Assembly: GCA_035760965.1 (NCBI GenBank) | Contig: DASTRY010000035.1 | Location: forward strand, 186,001 to 250,000 | DNA length: 64,000 nucleotides | DNA from: JADGHX01 sp035760965 | GTDB lineage: Bacteria > Pseudomonadota > Gammaproteobacteria > Steroidobacterales > Steroidobacteraceae | Reading direction: 5' to 3' | Shown: one piece after another, positions 43,212 to 51,950 of the stretch | Numbering within the stretch: position 1 is the first letter of the stretch | How the letters are laid out: each line of letters begins with the position of its first letter | Notes under the pieces: model-generated | Told to the model about the DNA's origin: nothing | Database searches by the model: none | Seen by the model: the letters and a program-made list of their open reading frames with translations, nothing else | Program-made: the position numbers and the translations under genes

Positions 43212-44108
43212 TCAGCCGGCCAACGCCTTCACGGCGCGGGCCGCAGCCGACGCGCGATTGGCGACGCCGAGCTTCGTGAAGATCTGCGCGATGTGCTTGT
43301 CCACCGTACGCGGGCTGATCGTCAGGATCTCGCCGATCTCGCGATTCGACTTGCCGCGACTCACCCACAGCAACACCTCGGACTCGCGTGAGCTGATCGC
43401 GAGCGCCCGCTGCAGCACTTCCTCCTCGACGAACGCCGCGCGCTCGGTGAGACGAAACAGCCATTCGTTCGGACCGAGGGAGCTCACCGCCGAGATTTCC
43501 AGCCGCCGCGACCCGACATCCAGCGCGATCTTGGCGTTCGGCGAGGTCGCGCTCTGCTGGCGTAGCCGCATCACCTGCTCCGCAAGCGCTCCCTGCAGGC
43601 CCGTGTCCGCGAGGATCTCCTTGGCCTTCGGCGTACACCAGAGCAGCTTGCCCTTGCGGTCGGTGGCGAACAGGAATCGCCCCGACGCATCCAGCGCCTC
43701 GCCTGCGCCCTGCGCGGCGCGCGCGTTGGCGAGGTGCACCCGAATGCGAGCGAGCAGCTCATCGATGACGATGGGCTTGGTCACATAGTCGACGCCGCCT
43801 GCGGCAAGCCCCTCGACGACGTGTGCGGATTCCGAGAGCCCGGTCAGGAAGATCACCGGCAGGTTGGCCAGCATCTTCTCCTGCTTGATGCGCCGGCAGC
43901 TCTCGAAGCCGCTGAGGCCCGGCATCACCGCGTCCATCAGCACGAGATCGGGCGTGATCTGATCGAGCAGCTCCAGAGCGCTGTTGCCGTCCATCGCGAT
44001 CAGCACGGTGTAGCCGGCGTGATCGAGCGTGTCGGTGAGCAGGCCGAGGGTTTCCGGTGTGTCGTCGACGACCAGGATCGTGTCGCGACGGGCAGATTCG
44101 TTAGCCAT
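43212..44108 (-). CDS. Response regulator with LuxR-type HTH, partner of the NCS1-histidine kinase
   Basis: A 298-residue response regulator. An N-terminal receiver (ILVVDDTPETLGLL, phosphoacceptor D59 in LVLMDAVMPG, Lys in DYVTKPI) is followed by a PAS-like middle segment (GRFLFATDRKGKLLWCTPKAKEIL). The C-terminal LuxR helix-turn-helix is SSRESEVLLWVSRGKSNREIGEIL then SPRTVDKHIAQIFTKLGVANR. The start overlaps the kinase stop by 8 bases, so the two are translated together. It probably activates the divergent porin-urt-ure genes in response to urea or a related nitrogen compound; that is inference from position. Confidence 0.9.
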   Translation of the reverse strand: MANESARRDTILVVDDTPETLGLLTDTLDHAGYTVLIAMDGNSALELLDQITPDLVLMDAVMPGLSGFESCRRIKQEKMLANLPVIFLTGLSESAHVVEGLAAGGVDYVTKPIVIDELLARIRVHLANARAAQGAGEALDASGRFLFATDRKGKLLWCTPKAKEILADTGLQGALAEQVMRLRQQSATSPNAKIALDVGSRRLEISAVSSLGPNEWLFRLTERAAFVEEEVLQRALAISSRESEVLLWVSRGKSNREIGEILTISPRTVDKHIAQIFTKLGVANRASAAARAVKALAG

Positions 44109-47100
44109 TTTCTCTCATCGCATCGAGGACGGTCATGTAGCGCTTGAGCTCGAAATTCGAGACCAGCTCGCGCAGGTGCGCGGCGATGGCCTCGTTCTGC
44201 GGGTGCTCGGCCGCGATCTCGTTGAGCTTCGCATGGATGCCGCGTACGTGGCCGATGCGCCCGAGCCGATAGAGGTCGTCCAGATGGTGTCGCGCGGTGG
44301 CCGGCGCCGCCGCCTCGGGGCCGGGAGCGCGCATCTCCGGAGTGAGCATCGGCAGATCGGGCCGCTCGGGCTCGTGCAGCCACTCGAGACCGAGCAGCTC
44401 GCCCATGCGGTCGAGCAGCGTCTGGACATCCACCGGCTTCATCACGAATGCGTCGTGCACCGGCGCGCCGTCGCTGCTCGGCGCATTCTCGTGCGCGTTC
44501 GCCGAGACGAAGATGATCTTCAGATGCTGGTGATCGGGCATCGCCCGCAGCGCGCGGGCCATCTGCCAGCCCGACATGCCTGGCATCGAGATGTCGAGCA
44601 AGACGAGGTCGGGGCGCACCTGCCGGATCATGTCGAGCGCGCTCGCCGCGTCCGGGGCGACGTTCACGACGAATCCGAGGGAGCGCAGCAACCGTGCGGC
44701 GAAATCGAGATGGGAGGCATCGTCGTCGACCAGCAGCACGCTCATGCGCTTGCCGACGTATCCGCAAATGCGCTTGCGAGGCGCGATCTGGAGCGCATCC
44801 GGCTTCGCTTCGGAGAGCAGTAATTTCACCGAGAAGGTGGTGCCCTTGCCGGGCGTGCTCTGTACGAGAATCTCCCCGCCCATGATCTCGGTGAGCAGCT
44901 TGGTGATCGTGAGGCCAAGCCCCGTGCCTGGGATGGAGCGCACGTTCGGCGCGTGGCCGCGCTCGAAGGGCAGGAACACGCGCTCGAGATCCGCGGGCTC
45001 GATGCCGCAGCCCGAGTCGGCGATCTCGAATTCCGCAACCTGGCTGCGACAGCGCACCGTGAAGCTCACGAAGCCGCGCTCCGTGTACTTCACGGCATTC
45101 GACAGCAGGTTGATCAGGATCTGGCGCAATCGCTTCTGATCCGTGTGCACGTAGGCCGGCAGACGCTCGGGACGCGAGTAGCGGAACTCGATCCCTTTCG
45201 CGCCGGCGTGCGGGCGGAACATGTCGACGATCTGGTCGAGGAACTCCGGAAGCTGGACGACATCGCGGTTGAGCCGCAGGAGCCCGCTCTCGATCTTCGA
45301 GATGTCGAGCAAGCCGTCGATGAGGCTCGTCATGTGCTCGGCACTGCGCCGGATCACGCGGATCGCGGTATCCGCGGGACCCGCGATGCCGCGTTCGAGC
45401 AGCTGCGCGTAGCCGAAGATCGAGTTGAGCGGCGTGCGCACTTCGTGGCTCATGCCGACGATGTAGCGCGTCTTCGCGAGGTTGGCCGCCTCGGCGGTCT
45501 CCTTCGCCTTCTGGAGCGCCGTGTCCGTGCGCTTGTGCGCTTCGATTTCCTCCATGAGCATCGCGGTCTGGCGTGCCGACTCGGCTTCGGCCGCGCGGCG
45601 GCTTTCGTGCGCGAGCACGATGCCCCAACACGCGATGCCGGAGAGCACGAACAGACTGAAGAACACGAGCCACAAGGTGCTGCGGATGGTTTCGCGCTCG
45701 CCGGGCGACACGTGGGCGTACTGGTGGAAGATGAACGACAGCAGCAGCCCGATCGCCAGGTTGAAGAGCACCATCAGGGCGAGGAACTGGCCGCCTCGCG
45801 TGTTCGCGGCCTGCGCGACGCGCGCGGGCAGGATCCGCGTCAGGAATTGCCCAAGCTGCTGGGTGAGCCGGCTGTTCTCCTTGCAAGCGTCGCGACAGCG
45901 CGCTTCGAGCGTGCAGCAGAGCGAGCAGATCGGGCCGGAATAGGCAGGGCAGATCGCCACGTCGTTGCTCTCGAACGTGTTCTCGCAGATCGTGCAGCGA
46001 ATCTCCGCGTCGGTGCGGGGTAGGGCGTCCGGCTTTCGCGCCAGGTAGTAGCGCCCCTGCGTCGCCCACGCGATGAGCGGCGCTGCGACGAACGCGGACA
46101 CGAGCGCGAGGAACGGTGCGAGGATCTGCGCGACGTCGCCGAAGAGGCCAAGGAAGGCACCGCTCGAAATCACCACCGAGATGGCGAGCGCTCCCACGCC
46201 CACCGGGTTGATGTCGTACAGATACGCCCGCTTGAACTCGATGGACTTCGGACTGAGCCCGAGCGGCTTGCTGATCACGAGGTCCGCCGCCAGCGCCCCG
46301 AGCCAGCCCGCTGCGAAATTCGCGTAGATGACGAGGATGCTCTCGATCGCGCGGAAGATGCCGATTTCCATGAGCAGCAGCGCCAGCAGCACGTTGAATA
46401 CGAGCCACACCACGCGTCCCGGATGGCTGTGCGTCAAGCGTGCGAAGAAGTTGGACCAGGCGATGGAGCCGGCATACGCGTTGGTCACGTTGATCTTGAT
46501 CTGACAGACGATGACGAACACGCCCGCCAGAACCAGCGCCACGGTCGGCGAATGCACCGCTTCGCGGAATGCGACGAAGTACATCTGCGTGGGTTGCTGC
46601 GCGTCGGCGGCCGCGATCCCGTGGCGCAGGGCGAAGAACGCGAGGAAGCCGCCGGCCAGCAGCTTCAGGCCGCCGAGCAGGATCCACCCTGGGCCGGTCG
46701 CGAGCATCGCGGTCCACCAGCCCAGGCGGTTCCGCGTGTCGCGGTTCGGGAGAAATCGCAGGTAGTCGACCTGCTCACCGATCTGAGGGAGCAACGAAAG
46801 CAGCACCGAGGCTGCGGCCCCAAACAGCAGGAAATCGAACGTGCTCTCCCCGCTGTGCTGCGCGCCGCTGAACTGCGTCCACGCGTGCACCGCGGATGGC
46901 GACTTCCAGGCAATGTAGAGCAGGGGGAGAAATTGCAGCACCAGCCAGACAGGTTGGGTCCAGAGCTGCACGCGGCTGATGAAGCTGATTCCGTAGATCG
47001 CGATTGGGATGACGACGAGCGAGGTGATCAGGTGCGCGATGGCGATCGGGATATCGAACAGCATCTGCAGCGCCGTCGACATGATGCTGCCCTCGATCGC

Positions 47101-47487
47101 GAACAGCAGGAACGTGAATGACGCGTAAATGAGCGACGTCAGCGTCGACCCCATGTAGCCGAAGCCGGCGCCGCGCGTGAGGAGGTCGATGTCGACGCCG
47201 TACTTGGCCGCGTAGTAGGCGATCGGCAGGCCGATGAGGAACATGAGCAACGAGAACGCGACGATGGCCCACGCCGCATTGCCGAAGCCGTAGGAGAGCG
47301 TGATGGCGCCGCCGATGGCTTCGCACGCGAGGAACGCGATGGGCCCGAGCGCGGTGTTCCCGACGCGAAACGACGACTTGCGGGCACGATCCGCCGTGTA
47401 GCGAAGCGCGAAATCCTCGAGCGTCTGGCTCGCGACCCACTGGTTGTACTGGCGTCGTTCGCGAACGATGCGTTGCTGTCGATGCAT
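44101..47487 (-). CDS. NCS1 permease-hybrid histidine kinase fusion protein
   Basis: A 1128-residue fusion. Residues 1 to about 480 form a 10-12 helix NCS1 (cytosine/allantoin/hydantoin permease-like) domain (FRVGNTALGPIAFLACEAIGG at the start). Residues about 495-535 form an eight-cysteine cluster (CTIC, CPAYSGPICSLCC, CRDAC). Two more transmembrane helices follow, then a coiled linker and the dimerisation H-box (SHEVRTPLNSIFGYAQLLE, near 678). The HATPase domain has NLLSNAVKYTERG and PGTGLGLTITK, followed by a receiver (VLLVDDDASHLDF; phosphoacceptor in LLDISMPG) and a helical tail. It looks like a permease reused as a sensor, located beside urea transport and urease genes. ATG at 47487 is chosen; the frame is open 27 codons further. 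Confidence 0.92.
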   Translation of the reverse strand: MHRQQRIVRERRQYNQWVASQTLEDFALRYTADRARKSSFRVGNTALGPIAFLACEAIGGAITLSYGFGNAAWAIVAFSLLMFLIGLPIAYYAAKYGVDIDLLTRGAGFGYMGSTLTSLIYASFTFLLFAIEGSIMSTALQMLFDIPIAIAHLITSLVVIPIAIYGISFISRVQLWTQPVWLVLQFLPLLYIAWKSPSAVHAWTQFSGAQHSGESTFDFLLFGAAASVLLSLLPQIGEQVDYLRFLPNRDTRNRLGWWTAMLATGPGWILLGGLKLLAGGFLAFFALRHGIAAADAQQPTQMYFVAFREAVHSPTVALVLAGVFVIVCQIKINVTNAYAGSIAWSNFFARLTHSHPGRVVWLVFNVLLALLLMEIGIFRAIESILVIYANFAAGWLGALAADLVISKPLGLSPKSIEFKRAYLYDINPVGVGALAISVVISSGAFLGLFGDVAQILAPFLALVSAFVAAPLIAWATQGRYYLARKPDALPRTDAEIRCTICENTFESNDVAICPAYSGPICSLCCTLEARCRDACKENSRLTQQLGQFLTRILPARVAQAANTRGGQFLALMVLFNLAIGLLLSFIFHQYAHVSPGERETIRSTLWLVFFSLFVLSGIACWGIVLAHESRRAAEAESARQTAMLMEEIEAHKRTDTALQKAKETAEAANLAKTRYIVGMSHEVRTPLNSIFGYAQLLERGIAGPADTAIRVIRRSAEHMTSLIDGLLDISKIESGLLRLNRDVVQLPEFLDQIVDMFRPHAGAKGIEFRYSRPERLPAYVHTDQKRLRQILINLLSNAVKYTERGFVSFTVRCRSQVAEFEIADSGCGIEPADLERVFLPFERGHAPNVRSIPGTGLGLTITKLLTEIMGGEILVQSTPGKGTTFSVKLLLSEAKPDALQIAPRKRICGYVGKRMSVLLVDDDASHLDFAARLLRSLGFVVNVAPDAASALDMIRQVRPDLVLLDISMPGMSGWQMARALRAMPDHQHLKIIFVSANAHENAPSSDGAPVHDAFVMKPVDVQTLLDRMGELLGLEWLHEPERPDLPMLTPEMRAPGPEAAAPATARHHLDDLYRLGRIGHVRGIHAKLNEIAAEHPQNEAIAAHLRELVSNFELKRYMTVLDAMRENG

Positions 47488-47808
47488 TCTGTCTCGTTCG
47501 TCATGCGCGCGGCCGCGCGGACGACGACCCCCGTCCTCTGCCACAGGCAAAAGCAACGACCATGCCAACGCCTGATGGCGGGCTCAGCGCAGCGACACGT
47601 GTTCCTGCGTCCTCGCGGCGTGCATCTCGTGCTCGATCATGGGGCGCGCGACCCGAGTGCGCACCGCTGCTGAGCGCGCGGCCGCTCCCGCTCAACCGGC
47701 ATACGTCGAACGACCGAGGGCAGTGGGTGAAATGGCCCATACCGCAGCGTGCACGCGTCCTCTAGCTTTCGCCGCGACCAACAAAGAACACCTGCGGGGA
47801 GTAGCTTC
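47488..47808. other. Divergent promoter region of the urea cluster
   Basis: These 321 bases separate the sensor kinase gene from the porin gene and should hold both promoters and any regulator sites. The self-complementary CGCGCGGCCGCGCG is near 47505-47520. No sigma-54 (TGGCAC-N5-TTGC) or NtrC-like site was found by eye. No small gene is supported. Confidence 0.45.
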
Positions 47809-48864
47809 ATGGGTTCAGAGTCCACCACAAGCTCGCGCGACCGCGTCTGGAAGGCGGCGTCGATGGCGGTCCTCCTGGCCGCGCCGATTTCCAGCGCGTT
47901 CGCGGAGGGTCCGTCCGTCAGCGTCGGTGCCGGCGTGCGCACCAGCTTCAGCGACGTCAGCTACGAGAACGATGCGCTGCCTGACGTCAACGACTTCAAT
48001 CTCGACAGTGCCCGCATCTACATCAGCGGCGCCGTCACCGACAACATCAAGGTGATGTTCAACACCGAGTACACCGCCAACGACGAGAAGGTGCAGGTGA
48101 TCGATGCCGCTGCGATGTTCTCGTTCAGCGATCAAGTGAACATCTGGGCGGGCCGTTTCCTGCCGCCGAGCGACCGCGCCAATCTCTACGGTCCGTACTA
48201 CGCCAATCACTGGGGCGTATTCCAGGACGGCGTCCAGGACGGCTATCCGTTCGAGACCAACGGCCGCGACGACGGCGTCATGTACTGGGGCCAGTTCGGC
48301 CTCGCCAAGCTCTCCTTCGGCGTGTTCGACGTGCAGGGCCTCACGAAGGGCACGTCCGACGTGCTCTATGCCGCGCGCGCGCAATTCGACTTCTGGGACA
48401 AGGAAGACGGCTACTACCTGAACGGCACGTACTACGGCGACAAGGACCTGCTCGCGCTCGGCTTCGCCGGGCAGACGGTCGGCAGCGACAAGGCGTATTC
48501 CGCCGATTTCCTGCTGGAGAAGAAGCTGGCGAGCGCCGGTGCGATCAGCGTCGAATCCGAGTATGCGAAGTACGACGGGCTCGGCGGCTACACCGGGCCG
48601 AAGAGCGACGGCTGGTACGTCCTCGGCGGGTACCTGTTCCCGCAACCCGTCGGCATCGGCCGCTTCCAGGTGCTCGGCAAGTACGGCGAAACGACGTACG
48701 ACTTCGTGACCGGCGATGTGAAGCAGAAGACGACCGAAGCCGACCTCAACTTCATCATCAAGCAATTCAACGCGCGCGTGTCGCTGTTCTACGTCGACCA
48801 GAAGTTCGACGACGCGACGCCGGACAGACGGCAGATCGGTCTCGGCCTGCAAGTGCAGATCTGA
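47809..48864 (+). CDS. Outer-membrane porin of the urea cluster
   Basis: A 351-residue porin. A long N-terminal region precedes a signal peptide (VWKAASMAVLLAAPISSAFA). The mature chain shows alternating amphipathic beta strands (FNLDSARIYISGAVTDNIKVMFNTEY, NIWAGRFLPPSDRANLYGPY, QIGLGLQVQI at the end). It resembles the phosphate-selective-porin/FmdC-like channels that accompany urea and amide transport operons. It is the first gene of the plus-strand urea unit, 26 bases ahead of urtA, and probably provides outer-membrane entry. Confidence 0.82.
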   Translation: MGSESTTSSRDRVWKAASMAVLLAAPISSAFAEGPSVSVGAGVRTSFSDVSYENDALPDVNDFNLDSARIYISGAVTDNIKVMFNTEYTANDEKVQVIDAAAMFSFSDQVNIWAGRFLPPSDRANLYGPYYANHWGVFQDGVQDGYPFETNGRDDGVMYWGQFGLAKLSFGVFDVQGLTKGTSDVLYAARAQFDFWDKEDGYYLNGTYYGDKDLLALGFAGQTVGSDKAYSADFLLEKKLASAGAISVESEYAKYDGLGGYTGPKSDGWYVLGGYLFPQPVGIGRFQVLGKYGETTYDFVTGDVKQKTTEADLNFIIKQFNARVSLFYVDQKFDDATPDRRQIGLGLQVQI

Positions 48865-48890
48865 TTGACACCACGACAGGACAACATCCC

Positions 48891-50189
48891 ATGACGAGAA
48901 GCACATTGAAGCGCCTGCTCCCGGCGCTGGCCGCGACGACGGCCATGATGGGGGTCTCCATCTCCGCGCAGGCGGCAGGTGACACGATCAAGGTCGGCGT
49001 GCTGCATTCGCTGTCGGGAACGATGGCGATCAGCGAGACCACGCTGAAGGACACGATCCTCATGATGGTGGACGAGCAGAACAAGAAGGGCGGTCTGCTC
49101 GGCAAGAAGCTCGAGGCGGTGGTCGTGGATCCGGCCTCCAACTGGCCGCTGTTCGCCGAGAAGGCGCGCGAGCTGCTGCAGAAGGACAAGGTCGACGTCG
49201 TCTTCGGCTGCTGGACCAGCGTGTCGCGCAAGTCCGTGCTGCCGGTGTTCGAGGAGCTGAACGGGCTGCTGTTCTATCCCGTGCAATACGAGGGCGAGGA
49301 GTCCTCGCGCAACGTGTTCTACACGGGCGCGGCGCCGAACCAGCAAGCGATCCCGGCCGTGGACTACCTGATGAACGAACTGCAGGTGAAGCGCTGGGTG
49401 CTCGCCGGCACGGATTACGTCTATCCGCGCACGACCAACAAGATCCTCGAGGCGTATCTGAAGTCCAAGGGCGTGAAGGCCGAGGACATCATGATCAACT
49501 ACACGCCGTTCGGCCATTCGGACTGGCAGAGCATCGTCGCGGAGATCAAGAAGTTCGGCTCGGCCGGCAAGAAGACCGCCGTGGTCTCGACCATCAACGG
49601 CGATGCGAACGTGCCGTTCTATAAGGAGCTCGGCAATCAGAAGATCTCGGCGGAAGACATTCCGGTCGTGGCCTTCTCGGTCGGCGAGGAGGAGCTGTCG
49701 GGCCTCGACACGCGACCGCTCGTCGGGCATCTGGCCGCCTGGAACTACTTTCAGAGCATCAAGAACCCGGCGAACGATGCGTTCATCAAGCAGTGGAAGG
49801 CGTTCACCAAGAACCCGAAGCGCACGACCAATGACCCGATGGAAGCGAGCGTCATCGGCTTCAACATGTGGGTGAAGGCGGTCGAGAAGGTGAAGACCAC
49901 CGATGTGAACAAGGTGATCGACGCGCTTCCCGGCACCGAGGTGCCGAACCTGACCGGCGGCATGGCGAAGATGCTGCCGAACCACCACCTCACGAAGCCC
50001 GTGTTCATCGGCGAAGTACGTGCCGACGGCATGTTCGATGTGGTGTGGAAGACGCCCGGCCTCGTGCCCGGCGACGCGTGGTCCGACTACTTGCCCGGCA
50101 GCAAGGACGTGGAGGCGGACTGGGTGACGTTGAAGTGCGGCAACTACAACAAGGTCACCAAGGTTTGCTCGAAGACGAAGTATGAGTAA
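48891..50189 (+). CDS. urtA: Urea ABC transporter substrate-binding protein
   Basis: A 432-residue periplasmic binding protein of the branched-chain-amino-acid/amide class, the urea-specific UrtA type. The signal peptide (KRLLPALAATTAMMGVSISAQA) is followed by the family opening DTIKVGVLHSLSGTMAISETTLKDT. GCWTSVSRKSVLPVFEELNGLLFYPVQYEG and GTDYVYPRTTN are conserved UrtA segments. It delivers urea to UrtBC. A strong hairpin after the stop probably ends part of the transcripts here. Confidence 0.97.
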   Translation: MTRSTLKRLLPALAATTAMMGVSISAQAAGDTIKVGVLHSLSGTMAISETTLKDTILMMVDEQNKKGGLLGKKLEAVVVDPASNWPLFAEKARELLQKDKVDVVFGCWTSVSRKSVLPVFEELNGLLFYPVQYEGEESSRNVFYTGAAPNQQAIPAVDYLMNELQVKRWVLAGTDYVYPRTTNKILEAYLKSKGVKAEDIMINYTPFGHSDWQSIVAEIKKFGSAGKKTAVVSTINGDANVPFYKELGNQKISAEDIPVVAFSVGEEELSGLDTRPLVGHLAAWNYFQSIKNPANDAFIKQWKAFTKNPKRTTNDPMEASVIGFNMWVKAVEKVKTTDVNKVIDALPGTEVPNLTGGMAKMLPNHHLTKPVFIGEVRADGMFDVVWKTPGLVPGDAWSDYLPGSKDVEADWVTLKCGNYNKVTKVCSKTKYE

Positions 50190-50206
50190 GCGCTCGCGGT
50201 GAGCCT

Positions 50207-50249
50207 GCGGCGGCGGACCTCGTGTGACAGCGCGCGGTCCGCCGCTGTT
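50207..50249 (+). terminator. Intercistronic hairpin between urtA and urtB
   Basis: GCGGCGGACC (50210-50219) and GGTCCGCCGC (50236-50245) are perfectly complementary around a 16-base loop. Wobble and C-G pairs extend the stem to about 13 bp, and TGTTT follows. Such hairpins after a binding-protein gene act as partial terminators or mRNA 3'-end protectors, giving more UrtA than permease. It lies wholly in the 117-base urtA-urtB spacer. Confidence 0.6.
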
Positions 50250-50306
50250 TCGGCGGCGGCGCTCGAGGCGGCGCGAAGCGCGCGAAACGAAGCGGGAAGT
50301 GGAGGC

Positions 50307-51950
50307 ATGCGACTGACGTTCATCGTGCTCTTGATGCTGGCGCTGGCGGCGGGGGCGATGCCGCGACCGGCATCAGCGGACGAGGGGAGCGCCGATGCGG
50401 CCTTTGGCGCGGCCGCTGCGCAGCTCGCGAATGACGACTTCGCGAGCAAGGAAGACGCGGTACGCAGAATCCTGGAGCAGCGCCATCCCGGCAGCAAACC
50501 TCTGCTCGCCGCGCTGCTCGACGGGCGAGTCTTCATGCGTTCGTCCGACATGCACGTGTTCATCGTCGCATCGGCCGACGCGGATCCTCTCGAGCTCACC
50601 GAGCCCGTGACACTGAAATCCGCGGGCGCCGGCAGGGCGGACGATTTCGCGAAGATCACCACCAACAACAAGCTTCGCAAGATGCTGCGAGGCGCGCTCG
50701 CGCGCTTCGACCTCGGCGATGCGGATGCCGGCGTGCGCCGCGCAGCCGTCAAGGAGATGCTCCGTTCTCTCGATGACGACACGATCGCGTTGTTGCGCGA
50801 ACAGCTCCGAGTGGAGAAGGACGGGAAAGTACGGGGGGAGATCGAGTCAGGCCTTGCGCTCGCGGATCTGACGAGCAGCGACAAGAAGGTGCGTCTCGCA
50901 GCCATCGCAATTCTGCGAAACAGCCTGCATCCGGATGCATACAACGCCCTCGCTTCGATTGCCACGCCGGCTGCCGATGGCAGCTATACCGAGCCGGATC
51001 TCGAGGTTCGCAATGCGGCCGGCGCCGCCATGAGGAAGATCGAGCGGTGGCGCTCGTTCTACTCCGGGCTCGAAACGCTGTTCTTTGGGCTCAGCCTGGG
51101 GTCCGTGCTCGTGCTCGCCGCGATTGGCCTCGCGATCACCTTCGGCGTGATGGGCGTCATCAACATGGCGCATGGGGAACTCATGATGCTCGGCGCGTAC
51201 TGCGCCTACGTGATGCAGCTTTTGATGCCAAATCACATCGGCGCATCGATCCTGGTGGCCATTCCGGTGGCGTTCGTCGTGTCCGGGCTCGTGGGGATCG
51301 GGATCGAGCGGGGCATCGTGCGCTGGCTGTACGGCCGGCCGCTCGAAACGCTGCTCGCGACGTTCGGCGTCAGCCTGATCCTGCAGCAGGTGGTGCGCGA
51401 CATCTTCTCCGCGAACAACCGACCAGTCGAGACTCCGCAGTGGATGTCCGGCTCGCTGGAGATCAATGAGGCGTTCTCGATCACGTACAACCGACTCTAT
51501 GTCGTGATCTTCGCGCTCGCGGTATTCATCCTGATTCAGATCGTTCTGAAGCGGACGACGCTGGGGCTGAAGGTGCGCGCGGTCTCGCAGAACAGGCCGA
51601 TGGCCCGCGCGATGGGCGTGCGCGCGGAATGGATCGATGCGCTGACATTCGGTCTCGGGTCCGGCATTGCAGGCGTTGCGGGGGTCGCGCTCAGCCAGCT
51701 CACCAATGTCGGTCCCAACCTCGGGCAGCAGTACATCGTCGATTCGTTCATGGTCGTGGTGTTCGGCGGGGTCGGGAATCTGCAGGGCACGCTCATCGGC
51801 GGCATGTCGCTCGGCGTGGTGAACAAGCTGCTCGAGCCGTACTCGGGTGCGGTTCTGGCGAAGATCTTGGTGCTCGTCGCACTCATTCTCTTCATTCAGC
51901 GTCGGCCGCGCGGGCTATTCCCGCAGAAGGGCCGAGCGGCGGAGAACTAG
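50307..51950 (+). CDS. urtB: Urea ABC transporter permease
   Basis: A 547-residue inner-membrane permease. ATG at 50307 follows GTGGAGGC and gives a signal peptide (MRLTFIVLLMLALAAGAM). Residues about 25-250 form the HEAT-like periplasmic domain characteristic of UrtB. The rest is a LivH-type permease with GLAITFGVMGVINMAHGELMMLGAY and VFGGVGNLQGTLIGGMSLG. It pairs with UrtC to make the channel. Its stop abuts the urtC start. Confidence 0.95.
   Translation: MRLTFIVLLMLALAAGAMPRPASADEGSADAAFGAAAAQLANDDFASKEDAVRRILEQRHPGSKPLLAALLDGRVFMRSSDMHVFIVASADADPLELTEPVTLKSAGAGRADDFAKITTNNKLRKMLRGALARFDLGDADAGVRRAAVKEMLRSLDDDTIALLREQLRVEKDGKVRGEIESGLALADLTSSDKKVRLAAIAILRNSLHPDAYNALASIATPAADGSYTEPDLEVRNAAGAAMRKIERWRSFYSGLETLFFGLSLGSVLVLAAIGLAITFGVMGVINMAHGELMMLGAYCAYVMQLLMPNHIGASILVAIPVAFVVSGLVGIGIERGIVRWLYGRPLETLLATFGVSLILQQVVRDIFSANNRPVETPQWMSGSLEINEAFSITYNRLYVVIFALAVFILIQIVLKRTTLGLKVRAVSQNRPMARAMGVRAEWIDALTFGLGSGIAGVAGVALSQLTNVGPNLGQQYIVDSFMVVVFGGVGNLQGTLIGGMSLGVVNKLLEPYSGAVLAKILVLVALILFIQRRPRGLFPQKGRAAEN

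Noticed and set aside
44000..46717. Minus-strand 905-codon frame within the sensor kinase region
   Set aside because: Out-of-frame shadow of the kinase gene, which has clear domains throughout.
47505..47520. Palindrome CGCGCGGCCGCGCG in the divergent promoter region
   Set aside because: Simple GC self-complementarity; nothing links it to a known regulator.
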